From Bacillota bacterium (GTDB taxonomy: Bacteria > Bacillota_I > Bacilli_A > Izemoplasmatales > Hujiaoplasmataceae): a DNA stretch of 61,435 bases. The notes below the pieces were generated by a model. It saw nothing but the letters and a program-made list of their open reading frames with translations, was not told the origin of the DNA and made no database searches. Shown piece by piece: positions 44,261 to 52,488 of this stretch. The first letter of the stretch is position 1. Every line of letters starts with the position of its first letter. The DNA lies in assembly GCA_018818595.1 (NCBI GenBank), contig JAHIRM010000018.1:1-61435 (forward strand), read 5' to 3'. Position numbers and translations under genes: made by a program.

Positions 44261-44761
44261 TCACTCCACAACTGCATCTAGAATAAATTCTTCTGATGCC
44301 ATATTGGTAAAAACTTGAATAAAAAGTTCATTTGGTAAACAAACGAGGGGTTCTAAACTTGAATTGGTTGGCTTTTGTAATTGACAAATATCTTTCGGAC
44401 TTTCTTGATATACGACACTTATTTTTTCGTTTTCCACTAAGATTTTAATTCCCTTGATTTCATTATCTCTTGCAAACTCATCGGTGATATACAAATCCTG
44501 CATATCAGTGGATGTTGTCCCAGGAACATAGAAAATACCTTGAGAAGATAGAGTTGCATTAATATCGTCTTTATACACTGTATCATAAATGATATAATCG
44601 AGTGATTCTAAATCAATCATCAAGATGAGTTCATCTTGATAAGTGATTTTCGCATAAAGATTTCCGGTTGAATTGACTTGTTCTATCTTTTTAAATCCCA
44701 CAAGAAGGATTGCACCAACAAAAAGCAAAGATATAATAAAGATTAGATCTATTTTTTTAAT
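44261..44761 (-). CDS. NusG domain II (NusG_II) membrane-anchored protein, probable ATT start
   Basis: 166 residues if translation starts at ATT 44761. That codon follows GAGGTGG by 4 nt and gives the expected N-terminus KKIDLIFIISLLF, a basic start plus membrane helix. The nearest standard start, TTG 44728, would cut into the helix and has no ribosome binding site. The C-terminal part (ESPKDICQLQ ... EPLVCLPNELFIQV) has the two-Cys pattern of NusG_II domains. Such proteins are regularly encoded with ApbE and Gx transporter genes in flavin- or electron-transfer loci, exactly the neighbours here. Probable extracytoplasmic role with a flavinylated partner; the mechanism is unknown. Confidence 0.75.
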   Translation of the reverse strand: MKKIDLIFIISLLFVGAILLVGFKKIEQVNSTGNLYAKITYQDELILMIDLESLDYIIYDTVYKDDINATLSSQGIFYVPGTTSTDMQDLYITDEFARDNEIKGIKILVENEKISVVYQESPKDICQLQKPTNSSLEPLVCLPNELFIQVFTNMASEEFILDAVVE

Positions 44762-44840
44762 GGTACCACCTCTTTTTCTAACTCATTTACTATTATACAA
44801 TATGGAAGCTTCTTTTAAAAGTTTATCCTTATGATATTGT

Positions 44841-44869
44841 TTGGAAAAGCAGATAATTTTTGGTATAAT
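44841..44869 (+). promoter_or_regulatory. Promoter of apbE
   Basis: TTGGAA (44841-44846), 17 nt, TATAAT (44864-44869), followed by AAAGGTGA and ATG 44888. Confidence 0.7.
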
Positions 44870-44887
44870 AAACAAAGGTGAAGCCTA

Positions 44888-46030
44888 ATGAAAAAAATAC
44901 TCAATTTTTTATCTATTCTCATACTTTGTATGACCATTCTTAGTTGCGACTCTTTTGACAATCCAAATAAAGACGTTTGCAATTTAGGAGCAAGTAATGA
45001 AGTCTATCTGTGTAGTAAAAGTTGGACATCGTTTTTCGATTCTCCGATTTCTTTAACATTATATGTTACCAGTGAAGACACTTACTCGATAAATGACGTA
45101 TTTGATTTTGTTGAATCTACTTTAGAACAATATCACAACTATTTTGATAAATACAACGAATATCCTAATCTTACGAATGTGTATTTAATCAATCACCGTT
45201 TAACTTCTTCTGTTGAAATTGAAGAAGCCTTATATGATGCAATTGCTTTTGCATTACTTCATCAAGAAGAAATTAAAATAGATGATTTTCCTTTATTTAA
45301 CATTGCTTTAGGCCCAGTATTATCCATCTGGCACGACGCCAGAGAGAATCCTCTTTGTGAAGTATCACTTTCCTCAATGAACACAGTCTGTCCCGTTCCA
45401 AATGAGCTTTTAACAGGCATTACCTTTCACACAGATCCTTCCAAGATTGTTTTGACTCATGATCAAGACTTTACCATTTCTTTTCTAGAAGAAGGAATGG
45501 AAATTGATTTAGGTGGCTTTGGAAAAGGATATGTATCTGAAATAATTACCGATTATTTAGATGAATTAAATGTGAAATATATTTTGAATACTGGAAATAG
45601 TAATGTAAAAGCTGGTGGAATAAATCCAAATTCTGAAGATGGATTTTATACCATTGCCTTAAAAAGACCAAAAATTGTTATAACAGATGAATCGGTGTAT
45701 TTTGCTTATATTAAACTTCCAAATAATCTTTCCATCGTGACAAGTGGTAATTACCAACGATTTTTTATTGGTCTAGAAGATGGGTTAGTCTATCATCATA
45801 TCATTGATCCAACAACGAATTATCCAGGTGGAGAAGCAATGAGTGTCTCCATACTATATGAAGACGGAGCTTTAGCTGATATCTATTCCACTGCTATATA
45901 TTTAATGCCATTAGAGGATGGACTTGCTTTTGTAAATCAAATAGAAGGCTTAGAAGCTGTATGGTATTTTGACAGTGGCGATATCATATATTCTGATCAT
46001 TTTGAATCTTATTTATATATTCCTTCTTAA
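44888..46030 (+). CDS. apbE: FAD:protein FMN transferase (ApbE family), lipoprotein
   Basis: 380 residues with a lipoprotein signal (lipobox LSC, Cys near residue 20), so it acts outside the membrane. ApbE features are DLGGFGKGYVSE (flavin/Mg site), NTGNSNVKAGG, IVTSGNYQRFF, HHIIDPTTNYPG and the metal-binding DGALADIYSTAIYLM. ApbE moves FMN from FAD onto Thr/Ser residues of extracytoplasmic electron-transfer proteins. It is divergent from the NusG_II gene and convergent with the Gx transporter gene. The set suggests a flavin-based respiratory or extracellular electron-transfer function, although the flavinylated acceptor is not in the window. Confidence 0.92.
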   Translation: MKKILNFLSILILCMTILSCDSFDNPNKDVCNLGASNEVYLCSKSWTSFFDSPISLTLYVTSEDTYSINDVFDFVESTLEQYHNYFDKYNEYPNLTNVYLINHRLTSSVEIEEALYDAIAFALLHQEEIKIDDFPLFNIALGPVLSIWHDARENPLCEVSLSSMNTVCPVPNELLTGITFHTDPSKIVLTHDQDFTISFLEEGMEIDLGGFGKGYVSEIITDYLDELNVKYILNTGNSNVKAGGINPNSEDGFYTIALKRPKIVITDESVYFAYIKLPNNLSIVTSGNYQRFFIGLEDGLVYHHIIDPTTNYPGGEAMSVSILYEDGALADIYSTAIYLMPLEDGLAFVNQIEGLEAVWYFDSGDIIYSDHFESYLYIPS

Positions 46031-46062
46031 CAAAAAAAGCAAGAGAGTCCTCTTGCTTTTTT
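46031..46062. terminator. Bidirectional terminator between apbE and the Gx transporter gene
   Basis: GCAAGAG/CTCTTGC stem with A7 before and T6 after it, so it can work in both directions. Confidence 0.8.
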
Positions 46063-46585
46063 ATTTCTTTTCTTCTTGTAACTGATTTTCAAAAACAAAA
46101 ACCAATTTTTTACTTGCAAGTCCTACAAAAATCCCTGTAGGAATGCTTATTAAAATCATGTAAGGTAAATAATAAAGAAGTGTTGGTGTATCAAGAATAA
46201 TCATTGCCATAATAATTTGCCCTACCATATGCATAAAAGCACCGGCAACACTAACACTAATAATGGAAAAAATTCTTATTTTTTTAAAAAACACCATCGT
46301 TATATAAGCAAAAATTCCTCCAGATAAACTTAAGAGTGCAGTAGGATTAAATATTCCAGAATAAACCAAAGCTACCAAAAAAATTCTAAGAATAACTACG
46401 ACAAAGGCTTCTTTATATCCATAAATATATAAAATAATCAGTGTAATAACATTAGCAAGTCCTAATTTTACTCCTGGGATGATAAACAAAGCGGTTGAAA
46501 ACATGGATTCTAGAATGCTTAAGACAATACTAGAAGAAATCATCAACGCAATAAAGATTAATTTTTTTAAATTCATACGTTTCAC
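46061..46585 (-). CDS. Gx transporter family / heptaprenyl diphosphate synthase component I-like membrane protein
   Basis: 174 residues, strongly hydrophobic, about five to six membrane helices. The N-terminal LSILESMFS and the GVKLGLANVITL segment are typical of the Gx transporter family (often labelled heptaprenyl diphosphate synthase subunit I), related to ECF substrate-binding proteins. Members are found beside ApbE and NusG_II genes in electron-transfer loci. The substrate is unknown; an isoprenoid or quinone-related role has been suggested by annotation only. CAGGTGA precedes the ATG. Confidence 0.82.
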   Translation of the reverse strand: MKRMNLKKLIFIALMISSSIVLSILESMFSTALFIIPGVKLGLANVITLIILYIYGYKEAFVVVILRIFLVALVYSGIFNPTALLSLSGGIFAYITMVFFKKIRIFSIISVSVAGAFMHMVGQIIMAMIILDTPTLLYYLPYMILISIPTGIFVGLASKKLVFVFENQLQEEKK

Positions 46586-46620
46586 CTGAAGTTATTGTAT
46601 CATTTTTATATAAAATCTTC

Positions 46621-46649
46621 AAGAAAAAGAAAAGACGGAAAATCCGTCT
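46621..46649 (-). terminator. Terminator of the DegV-PadR cluster
   Basis: Minus strand AGACGGA-TTT-TCCGTCT then TTTCTTTTTC. The 5' arm starts inside the stop codon of the last gene. Confidence 0.75.
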
Positions 46650-47067
46650 ATTTTTTACTGATTAAAAATCGATAAAGCATTGCAAGTGGCCAGAAAAACA
46701 CTCCTATAATAACAACCACAAACCAATAAACTCTCCCAAAAAAGTCAAGAAAAGTTAAATTGAAAAATAAGGCAAGTCCTACAATAAGAATGTATCCCAG
46801 TAATGAGAAGAAAAACTGATTTTTTCGTTCACGAAGTAAATTATATTTCTTTTCATTTTTTTTAGGAAACGCTTCTAAAATATCATCTGAACTTCCAAAT
46901 TCTTGAATAGATTGTTTAATGGCATCTTCTTTTGAAGTTCCAAGTTCCACTAAATCTTCTACTTTTTCTTCCAAACTAGTTGTCAATATTTCAATAAGTT
47001 CTTTTTTATCTTCTGCATTAAATAAATCTTTTAAAAGTCTAGATACAAATCGTTTAATCGTATTCAT
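46648..47067 (-). CDS. Small two-helix membrane protein co-encoded with PadR regulator
   Basis: 139 residues: an acidic helical cytoplasmic part (about 1-75; ELIEILTTSLEEKVEDLVE, GTSKEDAIKQSIQEFGSSDD), resembling the permease-prefix/DUF1700-type domain, then two membrane helices. Its start overlaps the PadR stop codon by 4 nt (ATGA), so translation is coupled. PadR plus such a membrane protein is a common pair in Bacillota, in which the membrane protein is usually controlled by the repressor and linked to envelope stress or export. Exact role unknown. Confidence 0.7.
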   Translation of the reverse strand: MNTIKRFVSRLLKDLFNAEDKKELIEILTTSLEEKVEDLVELGTSKEDAIKQSIQEFGSSDDILEAFPKKNEKKYNLLRERKNQFFFSLLGYILIVGLALFFNLTFLDFFGRVYWFVVVIIGVFFWPLAMLYRFLISKK

Positions 47068-47396
47068 TCAACATCACTTCCTAACATAGCAATCATAATC
47101 TCTCTCAGTAATTTCCATTCTTTAATCATTTCATTATAATATGCTTTTCCAAGAGGAGTCACTTGATAATATCTTCTTTTTCCCCCATGTGTTTTTTCGC
47201 CAGTATAAGAAACAATCAGTTCTCTCGATTCTAATCGTTGAACAACAGAATAAAGGGTAGCTTCTTTGATGTCAAATTTATTTTCTGTTCTTTGTTTGAT
47301 TTCTCCTGCAATTTCATACCCATATCGATCTCTTTCTAAAAGTAATTTTAAAATAATCGTATCGATATGTCCACGAATTACATCACTATGAATCAT
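47064..47396 (-). CDS. PadR-family transcriptional regulator
   Basis: 110 residues. Winged-helix features are RGHIDTIILKLLLERDRYGYEIA, here given only in part, then ATLYSVVQRLESRELI and GGKRRYYQVT, followed by a short C-terminal dimer helix, matching subfamily-2 PadR regulators. The ribosome binding site GAGGTGG is in the 10-nt gap after the DegV gene, so all three genes probably form one operon. The ligand is unknown. Such regulators often repress their own operon; no palindrome was found to confirm this. Confidence 0.9.
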   Translation of the reverse strand: MIHSDVIRGHIDTIILKLLLERDRYGYEIAGEIKQRTENKFDIKEATLYSVVQRLESRELIVSYTGEKTHGGKRRYYQVTPLGKAYYNEMIKEWKLLREIMIAMLGSDVE

Positions 47397-47406
47397 AAAT
47401 CCACCT

Positions 47407-48261
47407 CTATTTTTTTAACACATATCCAATCGTCATGGCTTTTGGTCCACAGTGTGCGCCAACAGCTGGAGTTAATAAATAATCTTTAATCTCTTTTAGT
47501 TCAGGTCTTACGTTTAAGATAACATCTCTAACGTATTGAACTCCTTGAGGATTGTTTGCATGAATGATAAATGGTTCGTAATCTTTTCCTTCGGTTTCTT
47601 CTAAAAATTTTTCAACCACACGGTTAAGTGCTTTTTGGAAGGTTCTTATTTTTTCAACGGTTACTACGGCTCCGTTTTTATCAACTTCAAGTAATGGTTT
47701 AATTTTTAAGACATCTGCCAAAAATCCTGCAGCATTGGAAAGTCTTCCGTTTTTCACTAAATATTTTAAATCAGAGACCGCAAAGTAAATATGATTGTTA
47801 TCTCTTATTTGATCTAGTGCTTCAAGAATTTCTTCCATTGATTTGCCTTCACTTGCTAAATCATGTGCTAAAAAAGCCATTTTGCATTGAAGGTATCCTA
47901 CTGTTTTTGAATCATAAACGGTTACTTTAATACCTTCAACCATATTTCTAGCAATCATGGCATTTTCAAAAATTCCACTCATTTTGCTTGAAATGGTAAT
48001 AAAGATGGCTTCGTCGCATCCTTCATCTCGAAGTTTTTCATAAGCTTCTAACATTGTACCAGTAGATGCCATGGCTGTTCTTGGAAATAAAGAAGGATCG
48101 CTTTCAAGCATTTCGTAAAATTTGTCTGCAGTTAATTCTTCAAAATCAACATATTCTTTTCCTCCCATTAAAATGGTGGAACGAATGATTCTGATGTCAT
48201 ACTTATGCGGAATATAATCTAGTGCTGAATTTGTACAAACTAAGACACCGAGTTTTTTCAT
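47407..48261 (-). CDS. DegV-family fatty-acid-binding protein
   Basis: 284 residues, the normal DegV length. Features include CTNSALDYIP at the N-terminus, the AMASTGTMLEAYEKL and TISSKMSGIFENA motifs that line the acyl pocket, LVKNGRLSN, LKIKPLLEVD and a C-terminal VGAHCGPKAM. DegV/FakB proteins bind fatty acids and present them to a kinase (FakA) for phosphorylation and lipid synthesis. FakA is not in the window. A second DegV at 56.6 kb may have a different acyl preference. GGGAG is the ribosome binding site; PadR and a membrane protein follow in the operon. Confidence 0.92.
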   Translation of the reverse strand: MKKLGVLVCTNSALDYIPHKYDIRIIRSTILMGGKEYVDFEELTADKFYEMLESDPSLFPRTAMASTGTMLEAYEKLRDEGCDEAIFITISSKMSGIFENAMIARNMVEGIKVTVYDSKTVGYLQCKMAFLAHDLASEGKSMEEILEALDQIRDNNHIYFAVSDLKYLVKNGRLSNAAGFLADVLKIKPLLEVDKNGAVVTVEKIRTFQKALNRVVEKFLEETEGKDYEPFIIHANNPQGVQYVRDVILNVRPELKEIKDYLLTPAVGAHCGPKAMTIGYVLKK

Positions 48262-48348
48262 TTATATTTCTCCCTTAAAAAAGAATTATTTCTAATTTTA
48301 TTATATCTATAAAGTACAATTTGTCAATGACTTCAGGTTTATAAAGGG

Positions 48349-49956
48349 TTAGTGTCTATAATTTACTGGTTTTCTTGGTTTCTTTGATATGGAAAGATTT
48401 GCTTTCTTGCCTTTTAATTTTGTATTGTTTAATTTCTCTAGGATTTCACTTGCGACAGGTGTTGGTACCGAAAAGAAAGTAAATTCAGTTAAAATTGCAA
48501 TGTCTTGAACTTCTCTTCGTTCTAATCGAATCTTCGAACAAACAAAATCTAAAATGTCTGATACACTTAAATCTTGATCTTTTCCCATGTTAAGGTGAAA
48601 TCTGGTTGATTTACTATCTGATGAGTGACCAGATTTTTGGCTTTTGAATTCAAATTCCTCGTTGATATCTGCTTCATTGATGGCTGCATTGTTTTTGCTC
48701 GTTACCATTTTTAGTAGTGAAACGATAATTTGATCTTCTGTCATTTTTGCGCCAATGGCTTTGTTTAGAATTAAGTATTCTTGGTCAAAGTTTTCTGTTT
48801 CTAATTCTCGCATCATTTGTTCGATTAATTTATCGTTTTTCACATCTTGAACTTTATCATAAGTAGGAATGCTTCTTTTCTTAATTTTTGTATTTGTAAT
48901 TCGTTCAATTTCAGAGATTTGTTTCATTTCTCCTCTTGAAACTAAGGTAAACGAATATCCAATATTGCCAATTCGCCCTGTCCTACCAATACGATGAACG
49001 TAGTAATCTGCTTTTTCAGGAACATCATAATTAAAAACAGCTTCAACCGCTTTAATATCCAGCCCTCTTGCGGCTACGTCGGTTGCGACAAGCACTTTAA
49101 TAATTCCATTGTGGAATTTCTTTAAGACATCCATTCGCGTTGTTTGTGGTAAATCTCCATGAATTTTATCGCAATTAATGCCTCTTTCAATTAGTTCTTG
49201 AGTAAGTTCGTCTACTTTAACTTTGGTGTTACAAAAAATTAAGCTTAGTTTAGGACGATAGATATTAATCAATCGATAAATGGCTTCTGTTTTATTTTCT
49301 CTTTTTACTTTGTAATAGTATTGATTGATATCACTGTTTGTTGATTCAGATCCGATAACACGAATTAATTCAGGATTTGTCATGTAACTTGTGGCAAGAT
49401 GCATAATTTGTCTTGGCATAGTTGCTGAAAACATAAGTGTTTGTCTTGATGCAGGCGTTGCTTGGAAGATTCTTTCGATATCTTCTTGGAAACCCATCTT
49501 TAACATTTCATCGGCTTCATCTAACACCATGAATTTGATTTCAGGCACTTTTAATGTATTACGATTCATGTGATCGATGGTTCTTCCTGGAGTTCCTACC
49601 ACGATTTGTGGATGTTTTTTTAAAGCATAAATTTGTCTAGTAATGGGATCTCCACCAAAAACAGTCACAATTTTACACTTATCTATGTATTTAGCAATTC
49701 TCATCAATTCATCATGAATTTGAACTGCAAGTTCTCTTGTTGGACAAATAATTAATGCTTGAACTTGATCATTATCAAAGTCAATCATTTGTAGAATGGG
49801 GATACCAAAAGCAGCTGTTTTACCAGTTCCTGTATGGGAGTGCCCAATGACATCTTTTCCTTCTAATAATAAAGGAATGGTTTGTTTTTGGATTTCAGTT
49901 AAATCAACGAAACCCATCTCATCTATTGCTTTTTGTATTTCTAAACGTATTTCCAT
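48349..49956 (-). CDS. DEAD-box ATP-dependent RNA helicase (CshA/DeaD type)
   Basis: 535 residues. All helicase motifs are present: Q motif (DLTEIQKQTIP), Walker A HTGTGKT, GG-TPGR, DEADEML, SAT, the DVAARGLD region and HRIGRTGR. After the two RecA domains come a helical dimerisation-like region and a C-terminal DbpA-type RNA-binding domain (FHLNMGKDQDLSVSDIL to about the end, 455-530). Such helicases unwind short RNA duplexes in ribosome assembly, mRNA decay and cold adaptation. It is monocistronic, with an extended -10 box (TGGTATAAT) upstream. Confidence 0.94.
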   Translation of the reverse strand: MEIRLEIQKAIDEMGFVDLTEIQKQTIPLLLEGKDVIGHSHTGTGKTAAFGIPILQMIDFDNDQVQALIICPTRELAVQIHDELMRIAKYIDKCKIVTVFGGDPITRQIYALKKHPQIVVGTPGRTIDHMNRNTLKVPEIKFMVLDEADEMLKMGFQEDIERIFQATPASRQTLMFSATMPRQIMHLATSYMTNPELIRVIGSESTNSDINQYYYKVKRENKTEAIYRLINIYRPKLSLIFCNTKVKVDELTQELIERGINCDKIHGDLPQTTRMDVLKKFHNGIIKVLVATDVAARGLDIKAVEAVFNYDVPEKADYYVHRIGRTGRIGNIGYSFTLVSRGEMKQISEIERITNTKIKKRSIPTYDKVQDVKNDKLIEQMMRELETENFDQEYLILNKAIGAKMTEDQIIVSLLKMVTSKNNAAINEADINEEFEFKSQKSGHSSDSKSTRFHLNMGKDQDLSVSDILDFVCSKIRLERREVQDIAILTEFTFFSVPTPVASEILEKLNNTKLKGKKANLSISKKPRKPVNYRH

Positions 49957-50035
49957 ATTTCACTCTTCTTTCGTCATATTTGACATTTAATTATACCATA
50001 TTTGGTAATGCATTTCATCTATATCGCTAAACAGA

Positions 50036-50065
50036 CAAAAAAGGCCGCACTACAGCTGACCTTCT
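50036..50065 (-). terminator. Terminator after the DUF523 gene
   Basis: Minus strand AAGGTC/GGCCTT (one G-T pair) around an 11-nt loop, then TTTTTT. It overlaps the 3' end of the gene. Confidence 0.6.
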
Positions 50066-50487
50066 TGATTTAAATCAATAATTTCAATTCCGTTTGCTAA
50101 TAGATACTTACAAGTAATTCCTTGACCGAGTATACGAGAACCAGTAAAAGTACCATCATAAATATACGAGTATCCGCAAGAAGGAGATCCATCTTTTAAG
50201 ATGACTTTCGTACAATGATGTTCTTTTAATAATTCTAAAGTTCTTTTCTTTCCTTGTTCGAAAAAGAAAGTCACTTCTTCTCCAACCGAACTATAGACCT
50301 TTTCTTGATCTATACTAATTTCTGAAGGAATTCTTGGAGTCGGCATACCACCAAATACTTCAGGACAGATTGGAATAATTTTCATGCCATTGGTTTTTTC
50401 AATGACGTTAAAATTTAAATTGTTTGAACCATTGTATTTACAATTATATCCTAGTAAACACGCACTAACTGCAATTAAACGTTCCAT
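50050..50487 (-). CDS. DUF523 family protein
   Basis: 145 residues. The conserved starts and motifs of the family are present: SACLLGYNCKYNG, ICPEVFGGMPTPR, KDGSPSCGYSYIYDG and GQGIT, including three Cys that might bind metal or act in sulphur chemistry. The function of DUF523 is not established. It is the last gene of a short ribosomal cluster, 19 nt after khpA. The ribosome binding site is weak, so it may depend on coupling or low expression. Confidence 0.88.
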   Translation of the reverse strand: MERLIAVSACLLGYNCKYNGSNNLNFNVIEKTNGMKIIPICPEVFGGMPTPRIPSEISIDQEKVYSSVGEEVTFFFEQGKKRTLELLKEHHCTKVILKDGSPSCGYSYIYDGTFTGSRILGQGITCKYLLANGIEIIDLNQEGQL

Positions 50488-50506
50488 ATATTAAATACAA
50501 AAGCCT

Positions 50507-50758
50507 TTATTCGAACGAATCAATATCGATGTTGATTCGCTTGCCGATTCTGGAAGCTGCTGCGTACGAAATGGTTCGGATGGCATTTGCAATTTTTCCA
50601 CCTTTACCGATGACTCTACCTAAGTCATCTTTATTCACAAGCACTTGAATCGTTATGGACGATTCATCTTCAGAAAACTTCTTCACTAATAAATCTTCCG
50701 GATGAATGACTAATGGCGTAACCAAATCTAAAACTAGTTTCTCAAAATTAACAGCCAT
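50507..50758 (-). CDS. khpA: KH-domain RNA-binding protein KhpA
   Basis: 83 residues making one KH domain, with the RNA-binding loop VIGKGGKIANAI. KhpA (YlqC) binds RNA, usually as a dimer with KhpB, and affects cell division and translation in Bacillota. It stands right after rpsP (12-nt gap), the typical order in this group, where ffh, rimM and trmD often also occur; those genes are absent here. AGGGAA is the ribosome binding site. Confidence 0.93.
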   Translation of the reverse strand: MAVNFEKLVLDLVTPLVIHPEDLLVKKFSEDESSITIQVLVNKDDLGRVIGKGGKIANAIRTISYAAASRIGKRINIDIDSFE

Positions 50759-50770
50759 TTTTATTCCCTG

Positions 50771-51040
50771 CTACTTATTTTTCTTAGATGCTAAGAATTC
50801 TTGGTTAATTCCTGCTTTAGTGAATAGGTTTTTTACAGTCTCAGTAGGTTGCGCCCCAACACTTAGCCATTTTAAAGCTAATTCATTGTTTATTTCCATA
50901 AATGCTGGTTTTTTTGTAGGATCGTATAATCCAACAATTTCTAAATATCTACCATCACGTTTTTTTCTTGCTTCTGCAGCTACGATACGATAGAATGGAC
51001 GTTTTGTTGTTCCGAATCTTTGTAATCTGATTTTAACCAT
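50771..51040 (-). CDS. rpsP: 30S ribosomal protein S16
   Basis: 89 residues with the S16 signature MVKIRLQRFGTTKRPFYRIV and RDGRYLEIVGLYDPT, then the conserved helix containing LKWLSVGAQPTETV. A core 30S protein required for assembly. AGGAGG precedes the ATG. It has its own promoter, whose -35 box is in the ylbG terminator, and is followed by khpA. Confidence 0.97.
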   Translation of the reverse strand: MVKIRLQRFGTTKRPFYRIVAAEARKKRDGRYLEIVGLYDPTKKPAFMEINNELALKWLSVGAQPTETVKNLFTKAGINQEFLASKKNK

Positions 51041-51073
51041 TGATATTACCTCCTGTATTTGAAAATCACTAGT

Positions 51074-51102
51074 ATTTTACCAAATAAAAAGTCATCTGTC
51101 AA
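51074..51102 (-). promoter_or_regulatory. Promoter of rpsP-khpA
   Basis: TTGACA (51097-51102), 17 nt, TAAAAT (51074-51079). The -35 hexamer is part of the 3' arm of the terminator hairpin of the preceding gene. Confidence 0.75.
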
Positions 51103-51123
51103 TGTTTTTCTCTTGACAGATGA
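51092..51123 (-). terminator. Terminator of ylbF-ylbG overlapping the rpsP promoter
   Basis: Perfect 11-bp stem TCATCTGTCAA/TTGACAGATGA with a 10-nt loop; on the minus strand CTTTTT follows. It begins 3 nt after the ylbG stop. Confidence 0.8.
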
Positions 51124-51126
51124 AAA

Positions 51127-51357
51127 TTATTCATTAAAATCAAATGTTTCCATTTCTAAGAGCGAATCTTCTACTTTTCTAACGTGTCGAAGATTAGCGA
51201 TTTGCTTTTTTACTTTGTCATAAGATATCGCGTCAACGTATCCAATAAGGTAGTTCATTTTCACATTAATATAGGTAATGTTCACGCCAAGCTTTTCAAT
51301 TTCTTTTTCTACTTTTTTGCTTTGGAAATATACTACCATTGCTTTTCTACTTACCAT
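51127..51357 (-). CDS. ylbG: YlbG family protein (DUF2129/UPF0298)
   Basis: 76 residues from ATG 51357, which has AAGGTGA 5 nt before it; the longer frame to 51390 would overlap ylbF and lacks a good site. Features VVYFQSKK, GVNITYINVKMNYLIGYVD and LRHVRKVEDS match YlbG. The family is small, cytoplasmic and of unknown function, and is nearly always next to ylbF in Bacillota, as here (4-nt gap). Confidence 0.85.
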   Translation of the reverse strand: MVSRKAMVVYFQSKKVEKEIEKLGVNITYINVKMNYLIGYVDAISYDKVKKQIANLRHVRKVEDSLLEMETFDFNE

Positions 51358-51361
51358 CTTT

Positions 51362-51733
51362 TCACCTTTTTTCACAAGTTGCTTTTTCATTTATAAAACA
51401 GTCTTTTGCAACTTCATTTAATTTTGAATTAAATTGATTTAATTTTTTATTAAACAAATTCAACGTTTTTATATAATCTTTGTAGTATTCATTTTGATAA
51501 AGAGCCGTTTTTGCTTGAATAAAGTTAAGGGTCACTTCTTTAGAGTCTGGATGATGCTTTCCATAAAGAGTAACGCTATTATATTTTGCTTTTGATTTTT
51601 TAAACTCCTCTATCAGAAAAGCAGCCTTTTGAGATAAAACGTTTAAAGAAGTTGTAACATTTAGGTATTCTTTGCTATTTTTTAATTCGTCTAATACATC
51701 ATAGCTTAGATCAATTAGTTCATAAGATTCCAT
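51362..51733 (-). CDS. ylbF: YlbF family regulator
   Basis: 123 residues, largely helical, matching YlbF/YmcA (Com_YlbF) proteins. In Bacillus subtilis YlbF with YmcA and YaaT controls RNase Y-dependent RNA maturation and thereby sporulation, competence and biofilm formation. Neither YmcA nor YaaT is in the window, and the C-terminus (DCFINEKATCEKR) has two Cys; in B. subtilis Cys residues of the complex bind iron-sulphur clusters, but whether these are equivalent is unclear. An extended -10 (TGATATAAT) and AGGTGAT precede the ATG. Confidence 0.75.
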   Translation of the reverse strand: MESYELIDLSYDVLDELKNSKEYLNVTTSLNVLSQKAAFLIEEFKKSKAKYNSVTLYGKHHPDSKEVTLNFIQAKTALYQNEYYKDYIKTLNLFNKKLNQFNSKLNEVAKDCFINEKATCEKR

Positions 51734-51783
51734 TGTATCACCTATTTGATTATATCATAAAGCCCGAAATATATTTAAAATAT

Positions 51784-52488
51784 TTACTGAAATATAAGCT
51801 CAATCTCAGATTCTAGGCACTCTCTATATTCTCCTTTTGGAAGTGTTTCATCTAAATGCAATCCACCAATCGAAACTCTTTTTAAAAAGATGACTTCATT
51901 TTGGATGGCTTCAAACATTCGTTTCACTTGATGAAATTTTCCTTCTTTAATGGAAATATAGACATGTGTTGAATCTATTTTTTCAATAATTGCTGGTTTT
52001 GTCTTATATGATAAATCTCTTCCATCTTTTATCGCGATTCCTTTTTCAAGTAATTCTTCGTTTGTGATTGGATCTAGTAATGAAACATAATACCTTTTGT
52101 AGACCTCTTTATTTGGATGAATGATTTTGTGCAATAGTTGTCCGTCACTTACAAGCAAAACAAGTCCTTCGGAATCTTTATCAAGTCTTCCGGCAATGTT
52201 TAAATCAAACCGATTATACGGTTCTTTTATTAAATCCATTACGGTTGGAAAAAGGGCGTCTTTATTCGCAGATACAACCCCTTCTGGCTTGTTTATCATT
52301 AAAACAATTCCTTCTTTGTAAAAAATGACTTCATCGTCTAATTTTATTACATCTTGCAAAGGATTTATTTCAAGACTGACATCTTTAATAACTTCACCAT
52401 TTAATTCAATACGATTTTTTCTTGAGAATTCTCTTATGTCTTTTCTTGAACCATATTTTAAATTGCTTAAAAATTTATCTAATCTCAT
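51784..52488 (-). CDS. RsuA-family 16S rRNA pseudouridine synthase
   Basis: 234 residues. N-terminal S4 RNA-binding domain (MRLDKFLSNLKYGSRKDI), then the pseudouridine synthase core with the catalytic Asp in GRLDKDSEGLVLL and the conserved INKPEGVVS and EGKFHQVKRMF. RsuA modifies U516 of 16S rRNA; RluB/E/F relatives use 23S sites, so the exact target is not certain. The start overlaps the end of the glycogen debranching gene by 14 nt, suggesting translational coupling. Confidence 0.93.
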   Translation of the reverse strand: MRLDKFLSNLKYGSRKDIREFSRKNRIELNGEVIKDVSLEINPLQDVIKLDDEVIFYKEGIVLMINKPEGVVSANKDALFPTVMDLIKEPYNRFDLNIAGRLDKDSEGLVLLVSDGQLLHKIIHPNKEVYKRYYVSLLDPITNEELLEKGIAIKDGRDLSYKTKPAIIEKIDSTHVYISIKEGKFHQVKRMFEAIQNEVIFLKRVSIGGLHLDETLPKGEYRECLESEIELIFQ

